From: Polymyxa betae
Taxonomy: Eukaryota > Endomyxa > Phytomyxea > Plasmodiophorida > Plasmodiophoridae
Length of the DNA: 64,000 bases
NCBI GenBank assembly: GCA_003693705.1
Contig: RBZT01000794.1
Coordinates: 1-64,000, forward strand
Direction of reading: 5' to 3'
The notes under the pieces are model-generated. The model searched no databases, had not been told where the DNA came from, and saw nothing but the letters and a program-made list of their open reading frames with translations. The position numbers were made by a program, and so were the translations under genes. Numbering within the stretch: the stretch's first letter is position 1; the number at the start of each line of letters is the position of its first letter. Below, in pieces: positions 1 to 11,696 of the stretch.

Positions 1-644
1 CTATGGTTTTGGCATGCATTCTTCGGAATGCCGGGTAGTATGAACGATATCAATGTTCTACAACGATCACCTCTGCTGCATTCAATCATAACAGGGACAA
101 TGCCTTCAATCAGCTACGAGATCAACGAAAATCGCTACGAGAAGCCGTACTGGCTTGCAGATGGTATCTATCCCAACTGGCCCGTCTTCATGAAATCTAT
201 CCCTGATCCCCAAGGCGCTGCAAGACAGTATTTTGCGAGGGAGTAAGAAGGCTGCCGAAAAGATGTGGAGCGAACATTCGGTGTTTTTAAAAACGCTTTG
301 CTATTGTCAGAAACCCAGCACGAATGTGGGACCAGGAAAGAATCGCCTCCGTCATGCGAACCTGCATCATTCTTCACAATATGATTGTGGAAGACCAGAG
401 AAAGGCACCGGTAGAGGGTGACGATGGTTATGAGACAGGCAAGCCTCGTGAAGATCGCCGTCGTCGCAATCGCCAACGGATCTCTCTACCTATTGAGGTT
501 AGGGAGACAAGCTTCGAAGATCTGCCTGCCGCATCCTTGTCAGCAAGAGTAGGTCGTATACGAGAAACTCGCGATTCTGCTACGTATTTCCAGTTACAGT
601 CTGACCTGATCGAGCACCTGTGGAAATCAGCCGGAAATTTATGA
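1..644 (+). pseudogene. PIF/Harbinger DDE transposase remnant (ORF2), cut by left edge
   Basis: C-terminal half of a plant-type PIF/Harbinger transposase (plant transposon protein family). Frame 1 from base 28 reads GMPGSMNDINVLQRSPL, then YWLADGIYPNWPVFMK and IPDPQGAARQYFARE, the family signature around the second catalytic Asp (LADGIYP). A TAA at 244-246 stands where relatives have Gln; the frame continues as EGCRKDVERTFGVFK. A one-base slip near 285-292, in a run of T and A, then moves the reading to frame 3 (RFAIVRNPARMWDQERIASV, CIILHNMIVEDQR). One stop and one frameshift make it a pseudogene. The stop at 642-644 overlaps the end of the convergent ORF1 remnant, so both ORFs of one element lie tail to tail. 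The start of the gene and the left end of the element are outside the window. Confidence 0.88.
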
Positions 645-1430
645 ATTAATACCCGTTTCCTCGGCTTGCTTTTTCAGCTTAGCCAGCTCTATCTTTCGTT
701 TGAGCTCGTGGAACTCTCGCGCAGTGTCGTCCAGGGCAGAAAGGTTCACTGAAAGCAATGCCAATCGGTTCTGCTCTTCGATCAGGTCATTACGACGTCG
801 GGACTCAAGTACGTAAGCCCGTTGAACTTCTACACAGTCATCATCATCGTCGCCATCCTTCTTGTAAGCCATCTGTTTCGCCTTTTTTGTTCCAATAGGT
901 CTCGTTTGGGACCGACCTTCCGGAGCCTCCTCACAGGTCGCATTCGCTTAGAATGCATCGCCTTTGGAGTCAAGCCCTGCTCAAACTTCGGAACGTGCTG
1001 TCGAAGATATTCCCATATAGAGCAAAATTTGAAACCAGTTTTTTCAACTTCCTGAAAAATTCGGAATGCTTCATCTATATAATAATCTTCTTGCTCTCCC
1101 GACTTCGGCTGAGCCTTGGCCGTTGCAAGATTCCCGCAAATTTGGAGCATGATGCCTGAATCTCCTTCCATAGGTTACACAGAGCGTCTGGGGTTCAATT
1201 GCTTCCAGGGGCGAACAGCAAAAACTGCTGGAGAACTCGATTATAGAATTTGGCGCTTTTTTATCAGCGCCTACGATTGGGTCATGGCTAACCTGCACGA
1301 CAGAGCGAGCGAAGAACATGTCCTCATCCGAGGTCCAGCCTTTGCCGCGGCCCATTGGTTCAGTTCGTGACGAAATGACCCAAAACGAGCACCCTCCTAC
1401 TTCCGAATTTCCGACCGCAAAAAAAAAAAC
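639..1430 (-). pseudogene. PIF/Harbinger ORF1 remnant (Myb/SANT and NAM-associated type)
   Basis: On the minus strand the pieces in order are a Myb/SANT-like segment (GRGKGWTSDEDMFFARSVVQ, VSHDPIVGADKKAPN; about 1250-1390), a middle segment (DEAFRIFQEVEKTGFKF, CSIWEYLRQHVPKFE; about 1000-1090), and the NAM-associated signature RPIGTKKAKQMAYKK near 870-910 followed by a Glu/Lys/Leu-rich helix to 639. The pieces sit in different frames, so at least two frameshifts have hit it. In plant PIF elements this protein binds the element ends and works with the transposase. It is the partner of the ORF2 remnant on its left, with the two 3' ends overlapping. Identification rests on motif order and on the tail-to-tail pairing; exact ends are approximate. 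Confidence 0.75.
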
Positions 1431-1494
1431 AACAGAAATACAGTCGAGAAGAATTGAACTCCCGTCGTGACGCTCACGCAACTCCGTAGACCTT

Positions 1495-1632
1495 CGAATA
1501 GCCAGCGGTCTATTTCCTGCAAAAATAGACCGGTCTATTTAATAGATAGACTATAGACCCGCGGTGGGGCATTCCGTGACGGGTCTATATTCAATAGACC
1601 TCGGAATAGACCCGCGGTGGAGATGCTCTTAG
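1495..1632. repeat. Terminal region of the PIF/Harbinger element
   Basis: The motif TAGACC or its complement GGTCTA occurs many times in both orientations within about 120 bp and ends in GCGGTGGAGATGCTC followed by TTA. The inverse, GAGCATCTCCACCGC, resembles ends of plant PIF/Tourist elements, and TTA fits the 3-bp target site of this superfamily. Repeated subterminal motifs are typical transposase-binding arrays. This would be the right end of the element that starts outside the window. Confidence 0.6.
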
Positions 1633-1744
1633 GGTTGAAATCAAAGTGACCCGCATATTTTTTAAAATACTCGTTGAACTAAAATAAAATACATAGATAA
1701 AATTTGAAGATCGCTGGGAAAATTGGGATCAGAAACGTCCTTCG

Positions 1745-2260
1745 ATGTCGATTGATGGCACCGATTTTTACATTCCAGAACAGCGACCTATTGCCCGGGG
1801 GGATTACTCACACAAATTTAAGCATGCAGGGCTCCGCTATGAGATAGGTGTGGCACTGGGCTGCTCGAAAATCGTACATATTGCCGGCGGTGTGCCAGCT
1901 GGAGAATGGCCAGATTTGCGTCTGGCGCGCCATTGCCTTGTGCCCAAACTAACGCCTGGCGAGCAGGTTGCTGCTGATTTCGGATACAGAGACGGTGATA
2001 ATTACTTTCTCACCTTTTTTCAAAATCCTAAGACAGAATACGAAAGATCTTTCAATAGGCAGCTGAAGCGGGTCATCATGTCCCGTCACGAAACTGTAAA
2101 TAAGCGCTTCGAGCACTTTGAGGCCTTAGCGACAAGAAAATTCCGCCACTCAAGAGAACATCATGCGGTGTTTTTTGAGGCTGTAGCAAATCTAGTTCAG
2201 CTGAGTCTCCAAAATGAGCCGCTCTGGGATGTAAAAAACCGATTGATGCAATATCAATGA
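1745..2260 (+). pseudogene. Second Harbinger/IS5-type DDE transposase fragment
   Basis: Open frame of 171 codons covering the catalytic core. It begins MSIDGTDFYIPEQ, which holds the first Asp of the DDE triad, continues SHKFKHAGLRYEIGVAL and GGVPAGEWPDLRLAR, then VAADFGYRDGDNYFL with the likely second Asp, and NKRFEHFEAL with the likely Glu. This pattern is that of the DDE_Tnp_4 family of oomycetes, fungi and animals and differs from the plant-type copy to the left. No N-terminal DNA-binding part is visible upstream, so it is probably a truncated copy. Confidence 0.7.
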
Positions 2261-2484
2261 TTTATTAGGTTACTAATACTCAACCCGCATCATATCGAGA
2301 TTGATACAGTGTGTATTTCCTTTTTATATTCAGACGGCAGTGAAGGGATTGCAAGTTACAATGCACAATACTGCGATTTTCAAATCTGGAATAAATGCGC
2401 GAATTCGAGATTTCCTGCATCTTCCCGATAATTTGATTCGAAATCAGGCAAGCCGGCTACGCAGAATCACTGAATCAGGGATAT

Positions 2485-2520
2485 AGAATAGACCGCGCCG
2501 CGTTGGAGATGCTCACGTGA
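2485..2520. repeat. Second PIF-like element end
   Basis: AATAGACC, then GCGCCGCGTTGGAGATGCTC (2495-2514). It matches the end at 1606-1628 in the same orientation: AATAGACC, a GC-rich spacer, then GGAGATGCTC. It is probably the right terminus of the element holding the transposase fragment at 1745-2260. The matching left terminus (GAGCATCTCC read on the plus strand) was not found. Confidence 0.5.
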
Positions 2521-4310
2521 TAAGGTTAAAATTGAAATCATTTTCAATTTGAGCATCGATTTGCAGACCATTGACTCAGCATTCTTCATAAAAATCGATT
2601 AAGTGATCCTCCGATGGATAGAAATGATTCTTGGGTCTATGATACTACTAAAAAATCGCCGTTTGGTGACAGTGTTTGGCTACGAAACCGTGGAAACGCA
2701 ATCGAACAAGATAGAAAGTTTTGCTTTGTCCTGCGAAATTTTCACGAAAACGTCGGGGGTTCCCAGCCATTTAGTGTCATTAGCCCCTCCGCGGCAAGGC
2801 TCCTTGAAGAGATACGTCCAGGCGTACCAGCAAACAGCGAAGCAGGAAACCAGGATCTCCAATTCCATTGACAATGTTGTCGTAGTGAATTTTCCAAATA
2901 AACGTCGAAGGAAATTGCGAAACGGAGCGAGAAACATTTCCAAGCTCCGTTTTAAAAACAACCGTTGAAGAGCGCGTTTAGCAACATGCGATACGGTCGT
3001 CATTGAACGTTTTACGTCCGTTTTCTCTGAAGTTGAGTTTTTGTGGGTTTGAAACGCCCGATCCGTTTTCCGGCTCAGATGTCAGAGTTGTAGTTCGAGA
3101 ACTTAATCATCAACGATTTCAGGAGTGAAGAAGAACACACGAAGCAGTGCAGATAGCACGTGGGATGATCTTTGCACATCTCCTGGTATGATAGTATCCC
3201 TGGTCCAGTAGTAGGAGACATAAGAGACGTCTTCACGACTCTGTTATACTTCTCGTGGACAGAAGGACCTCATCATCTGGTGGTGAGTACACTGAGACGA
3301 CATTCGATAGATTTCGAGGCGAGCGAAAGATATTTGGAAATTTCAACATAACCCAAAGATGGAGTTGAGATTCAAGGACGATTCTTTCCATCACGTCTTA
3401 AGAATGTTCAGTTATTGAGTGTCGAATTCAATCAATCTTATAAGAACTCGTTTCAATGGTCACTGTTTATCATCGCTCTGGATTGTGTAGCATTCCTGTT
3501 CTATGGATTCGCTCTCTGCTTGATCTGTATTCGGCTTTGTACACAACGATGTCGGTTCTGGCTTTAGCAATCTTACAGGCGCATTTACAGCGAGTTCGAT
3601 TCCAAGCTTGCTTCCAATGTGATCTGCATCGGATCTTCTCAGACCGAGGCATCCAAATCGTTCCATCAGGGAGAAGCATCGTTCATCCAATGCTGATCGC
3701 ATATCCGCCCAATGGCGCTCAGATGACAGAGACCTTGAACTCGTCCTACGAGTTGCCTGAACTAACCTGACTCTTTCATCAATACCTTTGTAATACCGTT
3801 ATTGAAACTCGTGAGCACGATTGGTAGTTAATAGTTAGCATGACGACCACAGAGCTGAATCGGGAGCTGTGCTTTTCATAATCGCAATCCGGAAGGTGCT
3901 GCAATTGTTGTTATTCTTGTGAGTATATTTTACATGATAATTGCCGGATTGATTCACCAAGATATTGGACGGTCGAAGAAGGTTGAATCTGAACGCGATG
4001 TGCAGTTCACTGAGGCTTAAACAGGGCAAACACAATGTTGGCGATGCAAGGCTATTTGAAGACCAGTGGCTCGAGCCAATCGAATTCAACGAATTCGTGA
4101 AGTATCTTACCATGATTTTCCATACATCGTAAACGACCCCATTATCACCAATAACGCCAACCATTGGCATCCAATCATAAGCTCAGGCGCCGCCCAAACC
4201 ACACAAACTACACTTATAGAATCGCATCTCTGTTCGCTTGAGAATGATGAACCGCATCTTGTACAGCAAAATCTACCGATGCACTTTGACAGCTGCTTAA
4301 AGAACCTGTA
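2521..4310. other. Intergenic or degenerate region, no convincing gene
   Basis: Several overlapping ORFs of 80-120 codons lie on both strands (for example 2603-2968 plus, 2680-3003 minus, 3835-4170 minus). None shows a recognisable domain or joins to another through plausible short introns. The stretch may hold decayed transposon sequence or UTRs. Confidence 0.4.
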
Positions 4311-5917
4311 TTACATATCCTCAACCGAATAATAATAGGCTTCAACCTTGGAAGCCTCGCGTTTGGCTTCAATCTTGAACCGTTCGGCTTCCCATTTGTT
4401 GGTTCTGAAGACGCCATCCCAGCGATATCCAGGTCGGATCCCATAACGATTCGGCCATAATGGGCCCTCATACACAGGCCGATGCGTCCACACTGTCAGC
4501 TCCTCTTCTTGCTTTAACGTCTTCTCTACGAGCTCCTCGTCAATATCCAAACCGAGCTTCTGAAGTTTCTTCTGAAGTTTCTTCTTCTTCTTCTCCATCT
4601 TTTTGGACTGCTTGCGTTCGTGTTCTTCGCGTTCTTTGGCAGCTTCTTCGCGATTCTGCTTGTCTAAGAGGAATTGCATCGGGTCGCCGAACCGCGATTG
4701 GCGTCTTAAATCCTCGTTCATGGCTGTATCATTGGCGGTTCGTGCGAACGATGTCGCAGCGACCTCCTCAAATTTCTGCTGCCGTGCCGCCTTCTCTTGT
4801 TCCTGAACGATTCCAGACGACCAGAACATGGCCTTCTTGGCTTCCTTTTCCTATACGATAGTCAATACAACAAACATTTGTAAAACTTTTCAAAACTTTT
4901 TCCAATCGTTGCTGTTCGGCAACCGCCTTTTCGACATCCACAGCACGACCATGAGCATCACGAACAACCGTCTGCGAGACGATCGCCTTTCTCGGCGGTG
5001 ATAAGTCAGCATTAGCCGGCGGGCGCCTGGGAGGAGACCGATCTGCAGACCTGCTGGGAGAGTCGTGACGCCGCCTTCTCGGTGGGCTCAAATCGGGAGA
5101 CGCAGATCGACCTCTTCTTGGAGGCGACAAATCCGGCCCAGCAGATGATGGAGAACCCTGACGCCTTCTAGGTGGTGACAGGTCGGGAGAGTCGTGACGC
5201 ATTCTGGGCGGCGATAGATCTGGAGAGTCGTGGCGCCTTCTGGGAGGCAATGGATCAGGAGAGTCGTGACGTCTTCTAGGCGGGGAGATGTCGGGAGAAT
5301 CGTGACGCCTTCCAGGAGGCGAAATGTCGGGAGAGTCATGGCGTTGTCGTCGAGGCGAGGAGTCGCGTCGCGATCTTCGCGGCGACAAGTCGGGCGAGTC
5401 GGGCGACTGAGGTCGTCTCTCTGGAGACAGGTCGACCTCTACTCGAGGTCGTTGTGGAGACAAATCAGCAGATTCGATCTGAAGAGAAGGAGCAGGCTGC
5501 GCCACAGGCTCAGGAGCATCGAGATCTGCTCTCTTATTCAGCCCATACTTTAAGACTGTTGCTGATTGGGCTTTCAAAGGGACTGCAATCTGGGTCCAGC
5601 CGCTTCCGTCTTGTTTTCGCATCTGAACTCGTTTCTCTTCGACTTCTTTGCAACGCGCCTCTTCGGCCTGCTTCAATTCCAGTTGTTCAGCGATCTCCTC
5701 TTCCCCTAGCAGAGAATTAGCATGGCGGCGTCGATATGGTGAAGACAATACGTCGAATGCGTCGCAAACGCTGCAGATCGGCTTCGATGTCTTCATTGTC
5801 CTCGACGATCTTGATCGCACCCTTTTTCCTTTTCTTCGATTTGCTGGCCGTCTTGGCTTTAGTGTCGTCTGGCCCGGCGCTCAGATAGCGCTTCAGATAC
5901 TCAGCTTTAGATGCCAT
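4311..5917 (-). CDS. BUD13: BUD13 homolog, RES complex splicing factor
   Basis: Three exons (introns 5706-5751 and 4851-4896, both 46 nt) give 504 residues. The start MASKAEYLKRYLS is the usual N-terminus of the family. The conserved C-terminus contains GPLWPNRYGIRPGYRWDGV and ends YYYSVEDM, the Bud13 signature. Between them, residues about 150-330 are an Arg/Ser/Pro-rich array of a 12-residue unit around HDSPDLSPPRRR, expanded compared with fungal Bud13. Bud13 forms the RES complex with Snu17 and Pml1 in the nucleus, joins the B-act spliceosome and helps splice introns and retain pre-mRNA. Both introns have a short pyrimidine stretch and a branch-like CTAAT or TTGAC. Assignment is secure. 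Confidence 0.93.
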
Positions 5918-6482
5918 CCGACAGATGGCTTTTAGAAGCTGCGCAACAAGCGCATAATTTTCATCACAAATCTGAAAAGTTTTCTGTTTTGCTGAATTGA
6001 TCGGAGAACGCCAGAATGTGGTCTGAGCGAATCTTTTGTCTGATGAGAGCCCATAAGTGCAAGAATGAAAATCCTACATCTCCGTACAAGTATTTTGCTG
6101 GGTCTGCGAAAAACAAGCTTAACAAAATTTGATTGAGAGCCAAAGCAATCTTGCCCAATATATACAAGAAACTTAATCGACACGATTCATAGATTAAGAC
6201 ATTAAGTTCCTTTCTGGGCTGAATTTTCTGTGATTTCTCGGATTTTTTTTTTTAAATTGATCGAATAAGTACAACAAGAGCACGACCAAAATTCCTATAT
6301 TAATCTCAAATTCGGCTCATTTAGGGGGCATGACTAATTCGTACATGCAAAGCTCCATTCGGGATAGTCTGAAATAATGTCAACAATACATTTTCAATGG
6401 ATTTCATTGGTTGAGGATGATCATGGTTATTTTGAGATAAAGAGCAATTGACGCAGTTTCCTGCATCCAGGAAGCTTTCGTC
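5918..6482. other. Intergenic region upstream of BUD13 and AsnRS
   Basis: AT-rich. It lies between two divergent genes, BUD13 leftward and the synthetase rightward, so it should hold both promoters. It includes a poly-T/poly-A run near 6244-6256. No coding sequence is supported. Confidence 0.5.
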
Positions 6483-8142
6483 ATGGCGGGCTCGACTAAG
6501 CTGATACGTAACTTGAATCAGCTTGGATGCGGATCGCCGATTTCAGTTCGTGGCTGGATCCGGTCCATACGTCGCCATAAAGATACCAGCTTCCTTGTTG
6601 TTAACGACGGGTAGAGATGCGATTCTATTAATATGCTGTTAATTCGTCTCGAACAGAACCAATAAGGATGGAGTACAAATTGTTTATAAGAAAGGCGGCG
6701 ATGTTGCCGATAAACTCACTAATGGTGCCGCCATCGATATCTCTGGAATGCTGATGAAATGTCCCTCTGCTCGGCATAATTCTGATCGCGAAATCATCGC
6801 TGAATCGATTCGCATTGTTGGCCCATGCGATGCATCTGTATATCCTGTCCAAAAGAAATACCATACAAATGTATGAACCTACCTGAACTTCTTCTTCTCG
6901 GTTGTGATCATGAAGGCAGGAATTCCTTCGCCGGAACCAGCACCTTCGTGGGCGAACCGCCGAATTCAGCTCGACAATGAGAATTCGTAGCAGCGCTGCG
7001 CAAGCTATCCACAGTTTCTTCACCAATCGCCAGTTTCAATGGATTCATGCCCCCATCATAACAGCTAGCGATTGCGAAGGCGCAGGCGAGGTGTTTGAAG
7101 TTAAGCCAGCCTCAGAGCCAAAATCGCCTACAAGCGATGAAGCCGAATTCTTTGGGACTCGCGCTTACTTAACGGTTTCAGCTCAGCTGCATGCAGAGAT
7201 ATTCGCATGCTCCATTGGGTGACCTCGATTCGCTGTTTTGCACCGGCATGACGCTAATGACGGTTAGGCCGGTTTACACATTCGGCCCGACATTCCGTTC
7301 AGAAAATTCGAATACCAGCCGGCATCTTGCAGAGTTCTGGATGGTGGAACCAGAGATTCCATACGCCGACCTTGATGTCCTTTGCAACACAGCAGAGGAT
7401 CTCGTTAAACATTGTGTGACCAATGCACTGACTAATGATGAATCCGATCTGGATCAGCTACTCGGTGACAAAGACGAAGCTCGAGCCTCGTTGATAACTT
7501 GCTCTGAAAAAGACTTCGCTAGAATCACTTATTCTGAAGCCATCCAGGTCTGAAGATCTCGACGCTTTTGTCATTTCTCTGATCAGCAAATTACAGATTC
7601 TCCAAAACTGCTCTATTAAGTTTCAGCATGAGCCAGTATGGGGCAGAGGCCTTCAAACCGAGCATGAACTGTATCTAGCATCCCATCATTTCAAACGGTT
7701 CGTAACTCTCCCGAATGTCATTGATGGTTCATGTTCTCTTGCAGTCCAGTGTTTGTGACCGACTATCCTGGTGCTATAAAGCCATTTTACATGAAGAGAT
7801 CAGCAAAATCGGATCAGATCGTCGCTTGTCTCGATTTGCTCCTACCCCGAATCGCTGAAGTCGTTGGCGGAAGCGAACGAATCGATGACGTCAACGAGCT
7901 TCTAACGTCGATGAAAACCCGCAATATCGACGAGTCCAAAATGGATTGGTATATTGATCTAAGAAGGTGGAAACTTTTTATTCCAAACGACGACTCTTAT
8001 TTATGATTTGCTTAGGTTTGGATCGATTCCTCATGGTGGCTTTGGCCTTGGATTCGACCGCCTAATCCAGTTCATCGGGGGCATCTCGAACATCCGCGAC
8101 GTCGTGCCCGTTCCTCGTGTGCCAGGATCATGCCTTTATTAA
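6483..8142 (+). CDS. Asparaginyl-tRNA synthetase (class II, organellar/bacterial size)
   Basis: Seven exons (introns 6611-6656, 6871-6919, 7219-7267, 7548-7596, 7698-7744, 7967-8015; 46-49 nt) encode 456 residues. The N-terminal OB fold ([20 protein letters not shown]) binds the anticodon. The class II core follows: [29 protein letters not shown], motif 2 ([20 protein letters not shown]), [16 protein letters not shown] and motif 3 ([13 protein letters not shown]). It charges tRNA-Asn with asparagine. The length and absence of the long N-terminal extension of cytosolic enzymes resemble bacterial AsnS and mitochondrial NARS2, but no clear targeting peptide precedes [11 protein letters not shown], so the compartment is not settled. 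Every splice junction restores a conserved motif. Confidence 0.93.
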
Positions 8143-8191
8143 CGCCAGTCATATATCTAAACTATTGTTGAATGACCCCACGACATATAAC

Positions 8192-8350
8192 GATAATGGG
8201 AGTCTCTCAAGAAGATACAAAAAAGGCTATCATAGAAGAAGGAGTGGCCTTTTATGTCGTTAATGGACTTGATAATGGAAGTCTGTCGAAAAGCGACAAA
8301 AGAAGGCTATCATAGATGAAGGCGTGGCCTTTATGTCGTTAATGGGACTT
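8192..8350. repeat. Two-copy tandem repeat, unit about 80 bp
   Basis: Copy 1 is 8192-8270, copy 2 is 8271-8350, about 85 percent alike, each starting GATAATGG and ending TAATGGACTT or TAATGGGACTT. It lies between the stop of the synthetase and the start of the WD-repeat gene. Confidence 0.8.
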
Positions 8351-8459
8351 GACATGATGAGCCCATGTGAAACGATACACGCACATTGACACTATCCATT
8401 CACTGTTGTTGATAACATCAGTGAGAGGCGTTCATTCCAACTTTGTAGTTCGTCGCTTG

Positions 8460-11447
8460 ATGATCGACATCGACTACTCGCCTTCGAAGCGGCGGAAGAT
8501 GTCGGATGTGGATTTCTCCCTGAATACGACAATACAGGAGCCGAGGTTACTGACCACTCGGTCCGGTTATGTCGTCAGCTACGATGAGCTGTGTCGGGTG
8601 ATTATGCAGGCGCTGAGTGATATCGGCTTGAGCCAAACTTGGCGGACGATGGAGAAGGAGTCACACTTGCAATTGTTAGGACAAACTACTGTCTTGCTAT
8701 CAGCGATTATAGATTCTGGGGACTGGGAGAAGCTTTTATCCGAAACACTCCCGTCGCTTTCTTGGCCGGAATTACAAAACCTTGAGAAAGCTAACAAAGC
8801 GGCATATTGCTTGCAAACTTTGGAGCTATGCATAAGCGGCGATAGCGAGAAGGTAAATATCGAAACGAACAATAAAGCCCACTTTAATGGGGTTTCGCAG
8901 GTGCTAGGTTGCATAAAACGGTCACCGGAGGCTCTGCATGGGCGCCTAGCGAGTCTGCTTCTTTACAGGAAAAAGCCTGCAATCACAGATCGATTCATTA
9001 AACTATTTGGAGAGAATTTTTCGTCACGTGCTTCTTTGAAGGCATATATTCTGGTATCTATCCCCTTCTTGTAGGCAGAGTTATCTTAAATCAGCTTAGA
9101 GTCTAACAGACGCCAAGGATTGTTTGGATGATGATCGACTTTTATCTATCATCGATAGTGCTTGTTCTAATCTGCATGAGTCTGACATTGTGCTACCCAA
9201 AACCTTTTGGGCAGCTTCGAGCGATTACCGAAACGAGAATGGCGACTTTACAGATATCCAGAGAAATATCGTTTCGCCAAAAAATCGCAGTATTTGTTTT
9301 GCAGAGCTAATTCGGCTTATTTATTTCGTTTTCTTGGGCTTTGGCTATTCCCAGTCTGCGAAGACTCTCTTAAGAGAATCTAATGTTCAATTTGACTATG
9401 AAATCGGCGATGAACTTAAACAAGATATTCTGACGGGTCGTTGGGATGCTGTGCATTCAGCGTTTAATCGGCAACATTGGCAGTACGCAGATCTCAGCAA
9501 AGCTCGTGTGGCTGTGCTGAAGCAGCATTTTCTTGAACTTTGTGAATCAGGTAACTTCACTCAAGTAGGTTCAGTTATAAGCTTTTTGGTGCCGTACCAA
9601 ATGCTCATTTTCAGGCGATCGAAGTTCTGCGTCGGGATGATGCTAAATCTTTGGCCCCTCTATCAAGGTTCATTTTGTTTACCGATCCCCATAAATTACG
9701 TGAAGCTGCTCTCTTCGATGGTTCCAATGGCAATTCTCGGCTTCAACTCTGGGAGTATGTGCAGGTCAAAGATGATGGTGTATTTTTTTCTCAACTCTGA
9801 ATTGCAAAAGTCGCTACTTCAACGAGAGCATGGCTCGTATCCAGTCCAGTTAGTCGATCTTCTTGATGCTGCAATCGATTTCGATGTCAAAAACTGCAAA
9901 CTTCATAATCGCCCAAAGGAACTTCCTCACTCTTTACTGAGGCGTCATGAATGCACGGACGTCGATTTTCCAAATAATTGCATACAGGTAATACTGAATT
10001 GTCATATCCACTGTTCATATTAAAGTTTTGAAGGTTCTATCAGGGCATACTGACGAGGTAATCGCTGTCAATGGGAAACGTATGAGAAGAATGACGATCG
10101 TTGCGAGCTAGGTATGGTTTGTGGCTTTTTCACATGATGGAAGTCGACTTGCATCCGCATCCAAAGATGCAACTGTGAGAATCTGGGAAATGAAACATGT
10201 AAGCGTTGGTTGGTTTAGCATAGTTGTTTCTAATCACATTAGGATGCGGATTCTCGATGGTATCAGTTGCACACATTCCACCTGAATGCCAAGGCCAGTC
10301 ACTTGTGTTGGTCAGCTGACGATTCTTGTTTGGTCACTTGCGCTTATAAGAAACGGGTATAGATGCCTATGATTGTTTGTTTCTGGTTTACAATTATATC
10401 GTCATCCAGGTGTTCATTTGGGATGTCAACACTGGATTCAAATTATGCACACTGCGAGGGCATAGAGACCATGTACGAATTGAATGAAGCGCTTCTAAAA
10501 GTTGATGTTTGATACAGGTTTTGTCTTGTGCGTGGATCGACGATTCAAACCCGAAGATCGCCACGGGCTCTGTCGACCATCAGGTCGCGCTTTGTCACAT
10601 TTCTGGATTCCTGGATGATAGTGCCATGCCTAATATTGAAACAGATAATAATTTGGAGTTTAAATGGAGACCGTCTTTACAATTGGCGAACCCCAAAAGC
10701 AGTCCAGAATATGTGTGTGTCAAACGATCAGTATGTAATTCTTCTTTATCGGATGCACTGGAATTAGAACTAATCGTAAGAACAGACGGTATCTCTTTGC
10801 CAGCGCAAGTGACTACACAGGTTGCTTTTTATCCTGGTTCTGAGCCACGTTCTTATAATCTTTGGTGTCAGTGCAAGTTTACGATTTGAGAAGCATGGAA
10901 CTAGTCAGCGACTTCCGTGAAGATTCTCAAACATTATGGTCGTTCGCTATATCATCTAGGGAGCCATTATTACTGGTTTCAGTATGGAAACCTGCATCGA
11001 TCCATATGTGGAGGATTGATGACCTTCGTTCTCCAACTATTGTCAGGGAATTCATTGGCGCTGTCCAGGATAAGTACGAGTTCGTTAGATTCTTAATATC
11101 CAACTGAAAGCATCAAGGTTTATGATCCGGTGTGATTTTGGAGGCGTTGATGATCACTTTGTGATTTCGGGCAGTGAAGATTGCAACGTCATTGTCTGGA
11201 ATCGACATACAGGCGAACAGTTATGCAGCTTATCTGGACATCATGTAAGGCATTCGATGTTACGACAGAATTTCCTTTGACGCCCAGATAGGGGAGCGTC
11301 AATTCTGTTAGCTGGAATCCGACGAATCCGCATTTATTCGCATCTGCCAGCGATGATCACTACATTCGGCTATGGGGATCGCAGAGCATGATCAGGCAAA
11401 GGCGAACGGCGAAAGCCGACGATCCGCAAATACCAATGTCATCATAG
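8460..11447 (+). CDS. WDR26: WDR26/GID7-like WD40 protein with two LisH-CTLH modules
   Basis: Fourteen exons (introns 9054-9099, 9565-9614, 9765-9810, 9988-10033, 10058-10111, 10199-10242, 10357-10409, 10473-10517, 10584-10644, 10731-10785, 10821-10871, 11074-11117, 11245-11291) encode 781 residues. From about residue 462, WD repeats follow in WDR26 order: VLSGHTDEVWFVAFSHDG, VTCAYKKRVFIWDVN, ATGSVDHQIIIWSLNGDRL, FASASDYTVQVYDLRSM, VISGSEDCNVIVWNRHTG and SVSWNPTNPHLFASASDDH. Near residues 258-355 is the expected LisH-CTLH (LGFGYSQSAKTLLRESNVQF). A second, similar module stands before it at about 38-150 (LSDIGLSQTWRTMEKESHLQ). WDR26 belongs to the CTLH/GID ubiquitin ligase. The start at 8460 was chosen as an ATG in frame close to the first module; 8499 is an alternative. 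Confidence 0.9.
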
Positions 11448-11696
11448 AATAAAGCCAATAGCGGTTGTGCGAAGTGCCATGCACATTGCTACGACGTCCA
11501 ACTTCGAAGTGCTTTCGTCGACATAGTCGTGGCTAGGGTTTCTTCAGGCTGGGAGTGATTGCGGAAACTCCGTCACGGAACTTGCGCAGTCCGGCGCCCT
11601 CGAGCTCGAATTAATCTCGACCTGCCCTCACCAGATCGGATTCCATCCCCTTGTTAGTAATCGCCCGGGGGCCTGGTCCTGAAATCCCTACCTATA

